Origin: FACHB-1406 sp034189065
Lineage (GTDB): Bacteria; Cyanobacteriota; Cyanobacteriia; Cyanobacteriales; Spirulinaceae
Assembly (NCBI GenBank): GCA_034189065.1
Contig: JAXHVQ010000008.1
Span: 1 to 64,000, forward strand
Length of the DNA: 64,000 bases
Direction: 5' to 3'
Below, one piece after another: positions 1 through 7,240 of this stretch. Under the pieces are notes generated by a model. It was not told where the DNA came from and searched no databases. It saw only the letters and a list, made by a program, of their open reading frames with translations. The number at the start of each line of letters is the position of its first letter. Positions within the stretch are counted from its first letter, which is position 1. The position numbers and the translations under genes are program-made.

Positions 1-85
1 GGCAGGTGGGCAGGTAGGCAGTGGGGAGATGGGGGGATGGGGAGATGGGGGGATGGGGAGATGGGGGGATGGGGAAGGGTACAAT
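1..85. repeat. G-rich tandem repeat
   Basis: Degenerate tandem units of the types ggcaggt and ggggagatggggggat fill the window start and stop about 35 bases before the HIT gene. They belong to the short tandem repeats typical of cyanobacterial spacers. Translating them gives only a Gly/Met/Trp/Asp low-complexity string, so they are not counted as part of the HIT protein. Confidence 0.8.
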
Positions 86-119
86 AGCTGATGACGAAGA
101 ACCAATGACCAATGACAAA

Positions 120-461
120 ATGAGCGATACTATTTTTGGCAAAATTATTCGTCGGGAAATTCCTGCCGAGATCGTCTACGAGGACGACCTCGCCTTAGCC
201 TTCAAGGATGTTAGCCCCCAAGCGCCTACCCATCTCCTCGTCATTCCTAAAAAAGCGATCGCGCGCCTCTCTGAAGCCACTTCCGAAGACCACGCGCTGA
301 TGGGTCATCTCCTCTTAACAGCCAAGCGCGTCGCCGAAGAAGCGGGACTGAGTAATGGCTATCGCTTGGTTATCAACAACGGTAACGATGGCGGTCAAAC
401 TGTCGGGCATCTTCACCTCCACATTTTAGGCGGTCGTCCGCTGGGTTGGCCTCCCGGATGA
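120..461 (+). CDS. HIT family (histidine triad) nucleotide-binding protein
   Basis: A 113-residue HIT protein of the HinT/PKCI type, a small cytoplasmic dimer that hydrolyses purine nucleoside phosphoramidates and related adenylates. The N-terminal part reads IFGKIIRREIPAEIVYED and the C-terminal part carries the triad H97-x-H99-x-H101 inside GHLHLHILGG, with the central His as the expected nucleophile. Length fits the family. The ATG at 120 is chosen because the open frame upstream is only G-rich tandem repeat and the family starts with a short MS-x-TIFxKI segment. A short tandem motif (aatgaccaatgac) abuts the start codon. No operon partner is evident. Confidence 0.93.
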   Translation: MSDTIFGKIIRREIPAEIVYEDDLALAFKDVSPQAPTHLLVIPKKAIARLSEATSEDHALMGHLLLTAKRVAEEAGLSNGYRLVINNGNDGGQTVGHLHLHILGGRPLGWPPG

Positions 462-528
462 GGGTGTTGTTGAATGAAGGGCGAGGAATTGAGCGTAATG
501 TCAGGATTCCCTCAAGAGACTAACCATT

Positions 529-797
529 CTATTCTCCAACGTCTCTCAGTATTTTGCTCGTATAAAGGACGACCGACTCGAAAACTAGCTTGCTGCATCA
601 TATTATCTAAAATCGGCTTCACTAATGGAATCAACCCTAACCTCTTAGCCGCGCTCAAAACACCTAAAACACCCGTAATTTCTAACCCATAGCGAACCGC
701 TACGTTTCTGCCCAATCGTTCGTCAATCAATAAGCGATCGCGCTTTTAATTGAAGGGCAATCGCGATCGCTTCCGCCTCGCCTCTGTCCAATTCAAC
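529..797 (-). pseudogene. DUF3368 (PIN-like toxin) remnant, N-terminally deleted and frameshifted
   Basis: The minus strand encodes the C-terminal half of a DUF3368 PIN-like protein, the presumed RNase toxin partner of UPF0175 antitoxins. It begins in the middle of the domain at ELDRGEAEAIAIALQLKA, with no room for the usual first ~85 residues. A frameshift after KARSL (near 735) moves it into the frame reading IDERLGRNVAVRYGL and GVLSAAKRLGLIPLVKPIL. A second one-base shift near 553 leads to the native-looking tail ILRDVGE and a stop at 529-531. The deletion and two frameshifts make it non-functional. It directly follows the broken UPF0175 gene. Confidence 0.75.
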
Positions 798-1029
798 GCC
801 AGTTATTTTCTCGCAAGCTTTTGATATCTGCCCGATATTCCTCTAGTCCGTAGTGAATGCAAATATCTCGACTGGCAAGGAGGCGTTGAAATTCAAACGA
901 GTGCATCTTCGCAATTTATGCGGCTTTGCCCGAGGTAATGCGTTCTTGCTGAAATAAATAAATTGCGATCTCTCGCAATAACTCAGCCGATTGAGCAATG
1001 TTATCGGGAATTTCGATGGTAACTTGCAT
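793..1029 (-). pseudogene. UPF0175 family antitoxin with in-frame stop
   Basis: Reading the minus strand from the ATG at 1027-1029 gives MQVTIEIPDNIAQSAELL and REIAIYLFQQERITSGKAA, then TAA (916-918), then in the same frame IAKMHSFEFQRLLASRDIC and IHYGLEEYRADIKSLRENNW before the natural stop. This is a full UPF0175 (Fitb/VapB-like antitoxin) sequence in which the expected Gln codon CAA after GKAA has become TAA. The gene is too short to appear as an intact frame. UPF0175 genes normally precede a DUF3368 toxin gene, and the remnant of one follows here. The module is dead as a pair. Confidence 0.8.
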
Positions 1030-1115
1030 CGTTGACTTACGGCGGCAGACGGTCGAATAATAGAATCGTTTTTTCAGTATATCCTAGTTTTATTCAATTC
1101 AAAACGGGACGCGCG

Positions 1116-2627
1116 ATGTCTGCCAACTCGAAATATCCCACTCTGTCTGATGCTTCCCAGTTGCCGGTTATTGACTGGGAACGCTTAGCTGCGGAGTTTG
1201 CTTCGGGTTTGCGCGCGGCAGAACGCGGCGGGTTCTATCGCGTTGGTTCTGCGGGTATTCCCAGGGTTCCCAACTCCCTACATTTGCGATCGTACCAGAG
1301 CGATTGTATCGTCCGTTGGTTGAAAAATAAAGGGCGCGGTACGTTGAAGATGGCGACGGGAAGCGGGAAAACCATTGTTGCTCTCGCGATCGCGGCGGAA
1401 TTGTATTCTAAAATTGGCTTGCAAGTTCTGTTGGTTATTTGTCCCTATCGCCATCTCGTAACCCAGTGGGCGCGCGAAGCGATAAAATTTGACTTGCAAC
1501 CTATTTTGGCCTTTGAAAGCGTGCAAACGTGGCACAGCCAACTCTCAACGCAACTCTATAACGTTCGGGCAGAAACCCAGTCGTTTTTAACGGTAATTGC
1601 AACCAATTCTACATTTATTTCGGAAAGTTTTCAGTCCCAATTGCCCTTTTTTCCGCCCAAAACGTTGATTGTTGGCGATGAGGCGCATAATTTGGGTTCG
1701 CCGCAACTCGAGGCTCGTTTGCCGCGCGCGATCGGGTTGCGTCTCGCCCTTTCAGCCACTCCAGAACGCTACTTTGACGATGAGGGGACGGACTCGTTGT
1801 TGGGCTATTTCGGACCGATTTTACAGCCCGAGTTTACTCTAGCCGACGCGATCGCGCAAGGGGCCTTAGTTCGCTATTTCTACTACCCCATCTTTGTCCA
1901 ACTCACTGAGACTGAAGCCTTTACTTATGCTAAACTGACCAAGCGCATCGGTTGGGCGATGTCGGAAAATGAGAACATAGAAACCAATACGACGCTAACC
2001 GCACTGTTGATGCAGCGATCGCGTTTGGTGGGATGCGCCGCTAACAAACTCAATGCCTTGCGCGAACTCATGCTTCCGCGACTCCACACCAGTCACACCC
2101 TCTTTTATTGCGGCGATGGGATGATGGACTTTCCGGGAAGCGAAGGGGATAGTAAGAAAAGCGTCAAACGCCAACTTTCCGCTGTGGTTCGCTTGTTGGG
2201 AACCGAACTCGGCTATCGCGTCAATACCTACACCGCCGAAACTCCCCTGGCAGAACGCGAGGCGATGCGCCAACAGTTTGATAAGGGGGAGTTGCAAGGG
2301 TTAGTAGCGATTCGCTGTTTGGATGAAGGGGTGGATATTCCAACCATTCAAAATGCGGTGATTCTCGCCAGCAGCGGCAACCCCAGGCAATTTATTCAAC
2401 GTCGGGGCCGAATTTTGCGTCCCCATCCGGGGAAAGAACGCGCGACGTTGTTTGATACCCTGGTAATACCTCCCGACGGCGATCGCGAAACGTGGGAAGT
2501 GGAACGGAATTTGTTGCGCAAGGAGTTGAAGCGTTTTCTCGAATTTGCCGAACTTGCCGAGAATGCGGCGGAAGCGAGAGTCAAGTTATTGGAACTTCGG
2601 GAAAAATACGAGCTATTTGATTTGTAG
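1116..2627 (+). CDS. SF2 DEAD/DEAH-box helicase, candidate DNA phosphorothioation restriction protein
   Basis: A 503-residue superfamily 2 helicase. Motif I ATGSGKT lies at residues 80-86, the DEAH box at 188-191, motif III as LSATP in RLALSATPERYFD, and motif VI as QFIQRRGRILRP. A short N-terminal region precedes the Q-like HLRSYQ segment. The layout and phrases such as RLALSATPERYFD and YYYPIFVQLTETE resemble the helicase linked to DNA phosphorothioation restriction (Dnd systems), also called type III res-like or XPB-like. That link is from memory, and no dndABCDE genes lie here. The ATG at 1116 is preferred over 1032 because upstream residues lack family character. Confidence 0.8.
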   Translation: MSANSKYPTLSDASQLPVIDWERLAAEFASGLRAAERGGFYRVGSAGIPRVPNSLHLRSYQSDCIVRWLKNKGRGTLKMATGSGKTIVALAIAAELYSKIGLQVLLVICPYRHLVTQWAREAIKFDLQPILAFESVQTWHSQLSTQLYNVRAETQSFLTVIATNSTFISESFQSQLPFFPPKTLIVGDEAHNLGSPQLEARLPRAIGLRLALSATPERYFDDEGTDSLLGYFGPILQPEFTLADAIAQGALVRYFYYPIFVQLTETEAFTYAKLTKRIGWAMSENENIETNTTLTALLMQRSRLVGCAANKLNALRELMLPRLHTSHTLFYCGDGMMDFPGSEGDSKKSVKRQLSAVVRLLGTELGYRVNTYTAETPLAEREAMRQQFDKGELQGLVAIRCLDEGVDIPTIQNAVILASSGNPRQFIQRRGRILRPHPGKERATLFDTLVIPPDGDRETWEVERNLLRKELKRFLEFAELAENAAEARVKLLELREKYELFDL

Positions 2628-2632
2628 AAAAG
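2602..2632 (+). repeat. 31-bp direct repeat, left copy (3' end of helicase gene)
   Basis: The last codons of the helicase gene and the bases just after its stop (aaaaatacgagctatttga and following) recur at 2938-2968 with a single T/C difference. The pair brackets the 305-bp element at 2633-2937. Confidence 0.85.
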
Positions 2633-2937
2633 TGGAATGGCGCTCTCTATTGGCCCTGAAATCAATTTCGCCTGCGGGAACCTGTAGGGACGTTCAATTG
2701 AACGTCCCTACGTTGAAACGGACTAATACCATTTCCCCTAAGTTGGACTACAGATGGTTGACACACCGGACACGGCGACGGGACGAGATTAGTAGCCAGA
2801 GTACGCGAGAATTGATATAAAAACCCGATCGCTCTAGACTCTTAACCCGTTTTAACGGGTTTTAGCTATAAGAGCTGAACTTTAGTTCGGTGGCTCTTGA
2901 ATCAGCCGAGTAGGGTGGGAATTGCCATCAGAAAGTG
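2633..2937 (+). repeat. ~300-bp structured interspersed repeat, copy 1
   Basis: This segment recurs 502 bp downstream (3134-3422) with high identity, and shorter parts recur elsewhere. Parts in order: atggcgctctctattggccc, the 28-bp palindrome, a stretch ending in tataaaaacccgatcgctct, the perfect palindrome AACCCGTT/AACGGGTT, and a hairpin AAGAGC...GCTCTT with an inner GAAC...GTTC. It ends in ccgagtagggtgggaattgc. It contains no convincing reading frame and looks like a MITE-like or structured-RNA element. Confidence 0.8.
2684..2711. repeat. 28-bp perfect palindrome, copy 1
   Basis: GTAGGGACGTTCAA followed immediately by its exact reverse complement. It lies inside the ~300-bp repeat. Confidence 0.95.
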
Positions 2938-2968
2938 AAAAATACGAGCTATTTGACTTGTAGAAAAG
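2938..2968 (+). repeat. 31-bp direct repeat, right copy
   Basis: Repeats the 3' end of the helicase gene including a TAG stop. It sits between the ~300-bp element and the SRP RNA, as if the element had been inserted with duplication of its flank. Confidence 0.85.
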
Positions 2969-2993
2969 CAGGGGTTGATGTTATGGTAATAAA

Positions 2994-3084
2994 ACCCGGA
3001 CTCGTGCGACTTACAACGCCTCAACCCTGTCAGGACGGAAGTAGCAGCAGTACAGGATGCTTGAAGTAGGCGCGGACTCCGGGT
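2994..3084 (+). ncRNA. ffs: Signal recognition particle RNA (4.5S type)
   Basis: A ~91-nt hairpin RNA. The ends ACCCGGA (2994-3000) and TCCGGGT (3078-3084) pair. The apical part contains CTGTCAGGACGGAAGTAGC and AGCAGTACAGG, which match the conserved SRP domain IV with its GGAA tetraloop and the Ffh-binding internal loops. The product scaffolds Ffh for co-translational membrane targeting. The following run ctttgcttttgttgttg could help termination. The gene is sandwiched between two copies of the ~300-bp repeat. Confidence 0.9.
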
Positions 3085-3133
3085 CTTTGCTTTTGTTGTT
3101 GTGAGATGAAACGTTACTCTATAAGGCGGTTTA

Positions 3134-3422
3134 GTGTAATGGCGCTCTCTATTGGCCCTGAAATCAATTCCAATGTAGGGACGTTCAATTGAACGTCCCT
3201 ACGTTGAAACGGACTAATATCATTTCCCCTAAATTGGACTACAGATGATTGACACATCGGACACGGCGACGGGGCGAGATTTGTAGCCAGAGTACGCGAG
3301 AATTGGTATAAAAACGCGATCGCTCTAGACTCTTAACCCGTTTTAACGGGTTTTAGCTATAAGAGCTGAACTTTAGTTCGGTGGCTCTTAAATCAGCCGA
3401 GTAGGGAGGAAATTGCCATTAA
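3134..3422 (+). repeat. ~300-bp structured interspersed repeat, copy 2
   Basis: Second copy of the element at 2633-2937, offset by 502 bp, with the same palindromes and hairpins in the same order. Its right end, aattgccatt, runs directly into the start codon of the next gene at 3423, so the element forms that gene's whole proximal upstream region. Confidence 0.85.
3175..3202. repeat. 28-bp perfect palindrome, copy 2
   Basis: Identical to the palindrome at 2684-2711, inside copy 2 of the ~300-bp repeat. Confidence 0.95.
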
Positions 3423-4415
3423 ATGAAGAGCGAACGAACGATAATTAAAACATTCTTTTCGTTAAGATCGAGGTTCGATCTCCAAAAAATACTACTTTTC
3501 ACGATCTTAGCCTCGCTATTTTTAATTTTATCCTTAAAGAGCAGTTCGGCAAAAGAATTTAGACCGCCCCCTCAATACAATTCCCTAGATAGCGTTGACG
3601 GGGCAGCATTATACGTCACTCAACTTTCGGGAAATGGGCGAGCTTATTTACAAGCGATTAATGTTCAAAAAATGCACATTGACCAATGGGTAGGAAAAGT
3701 CCGCGATCGCGGAACAGGTCAAGGTCAATACTATCAAGGTGAGGGACAATCTGATAGTCCTTATTTCAAGATGACAAAGTTCGATCCAGTTTGGCATCAA
3801 TATATGCAAGCTCATGAAACTCAAGTCTTTTCTTTAATAAATTTTGCATTTTTTGAAACCTATCGGTCTACCACTCAACTCGCTTTTCCAGTTAAACTAA
3901 ACAGTCGTTTAATAACCGGAGGCAGTAGTCCTTTTGGGCCGTCGAACAATGCCGCAGATGAACGCTATCGTTTCGTGAAATTAAAGGCATTGATTTGGGA
4001 TGAAAATACTGTCAGTATTGTCGATTACGATCCCGAATCTGGCTCTCCGTTGAACAGTCCGACAGTCGAAAATGCAATTGTTACCTATCGATATAGCGAC
4101 CACCCTGCAAAAATTCTCGCTCAAAATCCCCCTAATAAATATCAGCTTATCGGAACTTTAGATAAAGACGGTTTGCCAGGAGATGAATGGATGTTAATTT
4201 TAACAGTAAATCGAGCGACTTTAGACGAAGGGGCAAACCTTCTTCGGCAGTTGGGCGCGAGGGGAGAAATTGTGACAGCAGATGGGGGAAGTTCGACTTT
4301 AATTATGAATTCTCGAACAGGGGTTTTAATTGCCCCACAACCTGTTAATATGGTAGAAAATCCCAATGCTTGGAAATTGCCCCATTATCTTGGATTTCGC
4401 CGAAAAGCCGAGTAG
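3423..4415 (+). CDS. Phosphodiester glycosidase (NAGPA-domain) family protein, exported
   Basis: A 330-residue protein with a cytoplasmic N-terminus of ~22 residues, a hydrophobic export or anchor segment (ILLFTILASLFLILSLKSSS, about residues 24-43), then a phosphodiester glycosidase domain. The family hallmark TADGGSSTLIM is near the C-terminus, and FFETYRS and the SPFGPSNN loop lie mid-domain. Such enzymes cleave sugar phosphodiesters outside the cytoplasm; the substrate is unknown. The only plausible ATG is at 3423, at the edge of a repeat. The stop codon also lies in a repeat-derived sequence (ccgagtag), so repeat ends flank the gene like a cassette. Confidence 0.75.
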   Translation: MKSERTIIKTFFSLRSRFDLQKILLFTILASLFLILSLKSSSAKEFRPPPQYNSLDSVDGAALYVTQLSGNGRAYLQAINVQKMHIDQWVGKVRDRGTGQGQYYQGEGQSDSPYFKMTKFDPVWHQYMQAHETQVFSLINFAFFETYRSTTQLAFPVKLNSRLITGGSSPFGPSNNAADERYRFVKLKALIWDENTVSIVDYDPESGSPLNSPTVENAIVTYRYSDHPAKILAQNPPNKYQLIGTLDKDGLPGDEWMLILTVNRATLDEGANLLRQLGARGEIVTADGGSSTLIMNSRTGVLIAPQPVNMVENPNAWKLPHYLGFRRKAE

Positions 4416-4445
4416 TAGGGTGGGAATTGCCATCAGAAAGGAAAA
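4405..4445 (+). repeat. Partial copy of the right end of the ~300-bp repeat
   Basis: The sequence gccgagtagtagggtggg and gaattgccatcagaaag matches the right end of the element at 2903-2935. It overlaps the last codons and stop of the glycosidase gene. With the end of copy 2 at 3397-3424 it forms direct repeats around that gene. Confidence 0.75.
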
Positions 4446-4465
4446 TTGAGAAGACAAATCTCAAC

Positions 4466-4621
4466 CGTAAGCATTCAGCCGTCAGCTTTCAGCTAAATGG
4501 ATAACGTAAGCATAGGAGCTTTTTCCCAAACTTTCAATTCTCTAAAGTTTCTCAACTTTCAATTCTCCCGTTCCAGATTTGTTTTAAGCTGACGGCTGAT
4601 GGCTGATGGCTGAATGCTTAC
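4466..4621. repeat. Inverted heptamer-repeat block at the trmJ 3' end
   Basis: The left arm gtaagcattcagccgtcagc (4466-4485) and the right arm, which holds agctgacggctgatggctga and ends in gaatgcttac (to 4621), are inverted copies. The right arm has extra gatggct units. The right arm lies within the trmJ reading frame, and the spacer holds a small repeat of caactttcaattctc. Confidence 0.8.
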
Positions 4622-5377
4622 ATTTTGAGTTGGGACTTTTGAATTCATCGCCCATTCGGTTTGCCTAAGAATACCGCGTAACATAGCAACTTCCTCTTGG
4701 GTCAACTCGATGCGATTGAAAATGCGGCGAAACTTTTCCATGCGTGCGGTTGCAGTATGGGGATAAAGATAGCCAATTTCGAGCAAGACGCGCTCGAGGT
4801 GTTGATAGTAGCCTTCCAAATTATCGAGGGAGGCGAGTTCGATGGGAAAGTCCGACGCGATCGCCTCATTTTCCGCCCGCTCCGTCGCAATTTGATACAA
4901 TTCGTAAGTACAAACAACGACAGCCTGGGCGAGATTCAACGAGGAATATTCGGGATTTGCGGGAATTCCTAAAAAGCGCTGGGCATAATTCAACTCCTCA
5001 TTATTCAACCCCCGATCCTCCGGCCCAAAAATGAGGGCGCATTCCAAACTTTCCTCCTCAAAAAACCAAGGGAGGACAGTTTTCGGGGGTTCCAAGGGAA
5101 CGGGAAGTTTGCGAGTTCTGGCTGTCGTTGCGATCGCGCGATGACATCCTTGCAACCCCTCGGGCAAACTCCCCACCCATTGCGCCTTCTCCAGCACGTC
5201 TCCCCCATGCACCGCCATGCGTCGCGCCTCTTCCCCCGCAGGATCACAGCGCGGATTGACTAAAATCAAACGTTCTAGTCCCATATTTTTCATCGCGCGC
5301 GCCACCGAACCCACATTTAAGGCACCCGCAGGTTCGACAAGGATGATGCGTATGTTTTTGAGTTGGGAATGGGGCAT
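4559..5377 (-). CDS. trmJ: RNA 2'-O-methyltransferase of the TrmJ (SpoU/SPOUT) family
   Basis: A 272-residue SPOUT methyltransferase, family TrmJ, which methylates the ribose of nucleotide 32 in tRNAs with SAM. Knot motifs are visible: IILVEPAGALNVGSVARAMK near the N-terminus (motif 1 Asn-Val-Gly-Ser-Val-Ala-Arg), CALIFGPEDRGLNNEEL (motif 2) and IPANPEYSSLNLAQAV (motif 3). A helical C-terminal extension with ATARMEKFRRIFNRIELTQ is typical of TrmJ. The last ~20 residues (NVSIQPSAISRQLKT and on) are encoded by an interspersed heptamer repeat, so the native C-terminus has probably been replaced or extended. No partner genes are evident. Confidence 0.9.
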   Translation of the reverse strand: MPHSQLKNIRIILVEPAGALNVGSVARAMKNMGLERLILVNPRCDPAGEEARRMAVHGGDVLEKAQWVGSLPEGLQGCHRAIATTARTRKLPVPLEPPKTVLPWFFEEESLECALIFGPEDRGLNNEELNYAQRFLGIPANPEYSSLNLAQAVVVCTYELYQIATERAENEAIASDFPIELASLDNLEGYYQHLERVLLEIGYLYPHTATARMEKFRRIFNRIELTQEEVAMLRGILRQTEWAMNSKVPTQNVSIQPSAISRQLKTNLEREN

Positions 5378-5379
5378 AA

Positions 5380-5513
5380 ATGAGTTATGAGTTCTGGGTT
5401 ATGAGTTCTGGCTTTTGAATGCGCTAACTTTAAAGCAGGTTTTGAGTTTTGAGCGATCGGTTTCATCCAATCTAATCCCTAAAACCTAACACCTAGAACC
5501 CAACACCTAAAAC
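5380..5513. repeat. Short tandem repeats between trmJ and the response regulator
   Basis: Two blocks: gagttctgggttatgagtt-type units at 5384-5418, and cctaacacctagaacc-type units at 5477-5517 that reach the 3' end of the response regulator gene. There is no coding content. Confidence 0.7.
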
Positions 5514-6263
5514 CTAACCAAATCGATAGCCGAAACCGCGCACGGTCACGATATACTGAGGTTTGCTCGGGTCGTCTTCGAGTTTCTCGCGCAACCAGCG
5601 AATGTGTACGTCCACCGTCTTGGTATCGCCCAAGAAATCCGGCCCCCACACCCGTTCGATGAGGTGTTCTCGCGACCAAACGCGCCGGGGATAGCTCATG
5701 AATAACTCTAGCAAGCGGAACTCTTTGGGAGATAAATTCACCTCGCGATCGCGTACCGTCACCCGACATTCCGTTGGCGAAAGCATAATCTCCTTAAACT
5801 GCAAAACCGGCGTTTGCGGCTGTGCGGTAAAGCGCTGGCGGCGCAATAAGGCGCGACACCGAGCCACCAATTCTTGCATACTAAAGGGTTTGGTGAGGTA
5901 ATCATCCGCCCCCACTTCCAATCCCAAAACGCGATCGGTTTCGCTCGCCTTCGCACTCAAAATCAAAATTGGAATCGTATTCCCTTGGTAGCGCAGCAGG
6001 CGGCAAATATCGAGACCGTTGACCTGGGGCAGCATCAAATCTAAAATAACGAGTTCGATGGTAGCAGATTTAGCCGCCTCCGATTCTTGCAGCAAACTCA
6101 GCGCCGAATGTCCGTCCGCCGCCGTTGCAACTTCGTAGCCTTGCTCTTGCAACGCCATGACGACCATTTCGCGAATTAATTCTTCATCTTCAACAACCAG
6201 AATGCGCGTCGCGTACGTTAACTTGTCGCTCGTTGGACTCTGCGGTCTGTCAAGAGATAGCAT
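5514..6263 (-). CDS. OmpR/PhoB-family response regulator
   Basis: A 249-residue two-component regulator. The receiver domain (about residues 19-138) has RILVVEDEELIREMV with the acidic pair, the phospho-acceptor Asp in VILDLMLPQVNG, and the Lys in YLTKPFSMQEL. The winged-helix DNA-binding domain (about 150-249) has LSPKEFRLLELFMSYPRRVW, SREHLIERVWG and the recognition region TKTVDVHIRWLREKLEDD. The ending TVRGFGYRFG is diagnostic of the OmpR class. It resembles cyanobacterial SphR/RpaB-type regulators, but I cannot choose between them. No kinase is adjacent; the nearest is at 49267-50673. It is divergent from the creatininase gene with a 65-bp gap. Confidence 0.92.
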   Translation of the reverse strand: MLSLDRPQSPTSDKLTYATRILVVEDEELIREMVVMALQEQGYEVATAADGHSALSLLQESEAAKSATIELVILDLMLPQVNGLDICRLLRYQGNTIPILILSAKASETDRVLGLEVGADDYLTKPFSMQELVARCRALLRRQRFTAQPQTPVLQFKEIMLSPTECRVTVRDREVNLSPKEFRLLELFMSYPRRVWSREHLIERVWGPDFLGDTKTVDVHIRWLREKLEDDPSKPQYIVTVRGFGYRFG

Positions 6264-6328
6264 AAAAAAGCAATTGGATTGATTTTTGGTGTTGGGCGTT
6301 AAGATTTACAAATTCACTCTACCGTAAG

Positions 6329-7072
6329 ATGCTATTACATCTAATGACTTGGCCGGAAGTCGAAACCTACATGGAACATTCTCGAGGAATGATTCTTCCC
6401 ATTGGTTCGACCGAACAGCATGGACCTACGGGTTTAATTGGCACCGATGCCATTTGTGCCGAAGCGATCGCGCGCGGCGTGGGAGACGCAACTCAAGCGA
6501 TTGTCGCGCCAACCCTGAATGTGGGGATGGCCCTCCATCATACAGATTTTCCCGGAACAATTAGCTTGCAACCTAGCACCCTGATTTGCGTCCTCGAAGA
6601 CTATATCACCTGCTTAGCCAAAGCGGGATTTACGCGCTTTTTTTTCATTAACGGTCATGGGGGAAATATAGCGACACTCAAAGCCGCTTTCGCCCAGATC
6701 TATTATCGCCTGTCGGCGTTAAATTTAACCAACGCTCCTCAAATTCGCTGTCATTTGGCCAATTGGTTTATGTGCGGTTCGGTTTATAAGTTGGCGAAGG
6801 AGTTGTATGGCAAGGAGGAAGGTTCCCACGCTACGCCGAGCGAGGTGGCTTTAACGCAGTATGTTTACCCCGATTCTATCAAAAAAGCGCCCCTTTCCCC
6901 GGAAGTCGCCTCGGGCCATCCCATCTACAGCGCAGCAGAGTTTCGCCGCTGCTATCCCGACGGACGCATGGGATCGAACCCCGCACTCGCCACCCCCGAA
7001 CACGGGAAGCAGTTTTACGAGTTGGCGGTTAAAGAGTTGAGTCAGGGGTATTTGAAGTTTGCGGGGGGGTAG
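6329..7072 (+). CDS. Creatininase family protein
   Basis: A 247-residue metal-dependent amidohydrolase-like protein. The family signatures are GSTEQHGPTGLIGTDA (residues ~27-42, metal ligands Glu, His and Asp), HHTDFPGTISL and FFINGHGGN (about residues 102-110). Members include creatinine amidohydrolase, FAPy deformylase and MftE-like peptidases, and the cyanobacterial substrate is unknown. The start at 6329 follows a 65-bp divergent promoter region shared with the response regulator, which could control it. Confidence 0.88.
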   Translation: MLLHLMTWPEVETYMEHSRGMILPIGSTEQHGPTGLIGTDAICAEAIARGVGDATQAIVAPTLNVGMALHHTDFPGTISLQPSTLICVLEDYITCLAKAGFTRFFFINGHGGNIATLKAAFAQIYYRLSALNLTNAPQIRCHLANWFMCGSVYKLAKELYGKEEGSHATPSEVALTQYVYPDSIKKAPLSPEVASGHPIYSAAEFRRCYPDGRMGSNPALATPEHGKQFYELAVKELSQGYLKFAGG

Positions 7073-7145
7073 GGGCGGGGTTTCCCCGCCTTCCAGACGG
7101 AAAAGATGGGACAATGCGATCGCCTGCTTTTGCACTGGAAAATGA

Positions 7146-7213
7146 GCTATAGCATTTCTGGACGGGATGTAAACCGTTTCAACGAGTAGGGACGTTCAAT
7201 TGAACGTCCCTAC
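7146..7213. repeat. Composite repeat: 39-bp leader plus 28-bp palindrome
   Basis: A 39-bp leader (gctatagcatttct, then gacgggatgtaaaccg, then tttcaacg) is followed by the 28-bp palindrome at 7186-7213. The same leader with one change precedes the palindrome at 11711-11793, so the two travel together. Confidence 0.85.
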
Positions 7214-7240
7214 GTCGTCTTTTTATTTTTGATGCGATCG

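Noticed and set aside
474..692. Plus-strand frame after the HIT gene
   Set aside because: It is the opposite strand of the DUF3368 remnant, which has recognisable conserved motifs.
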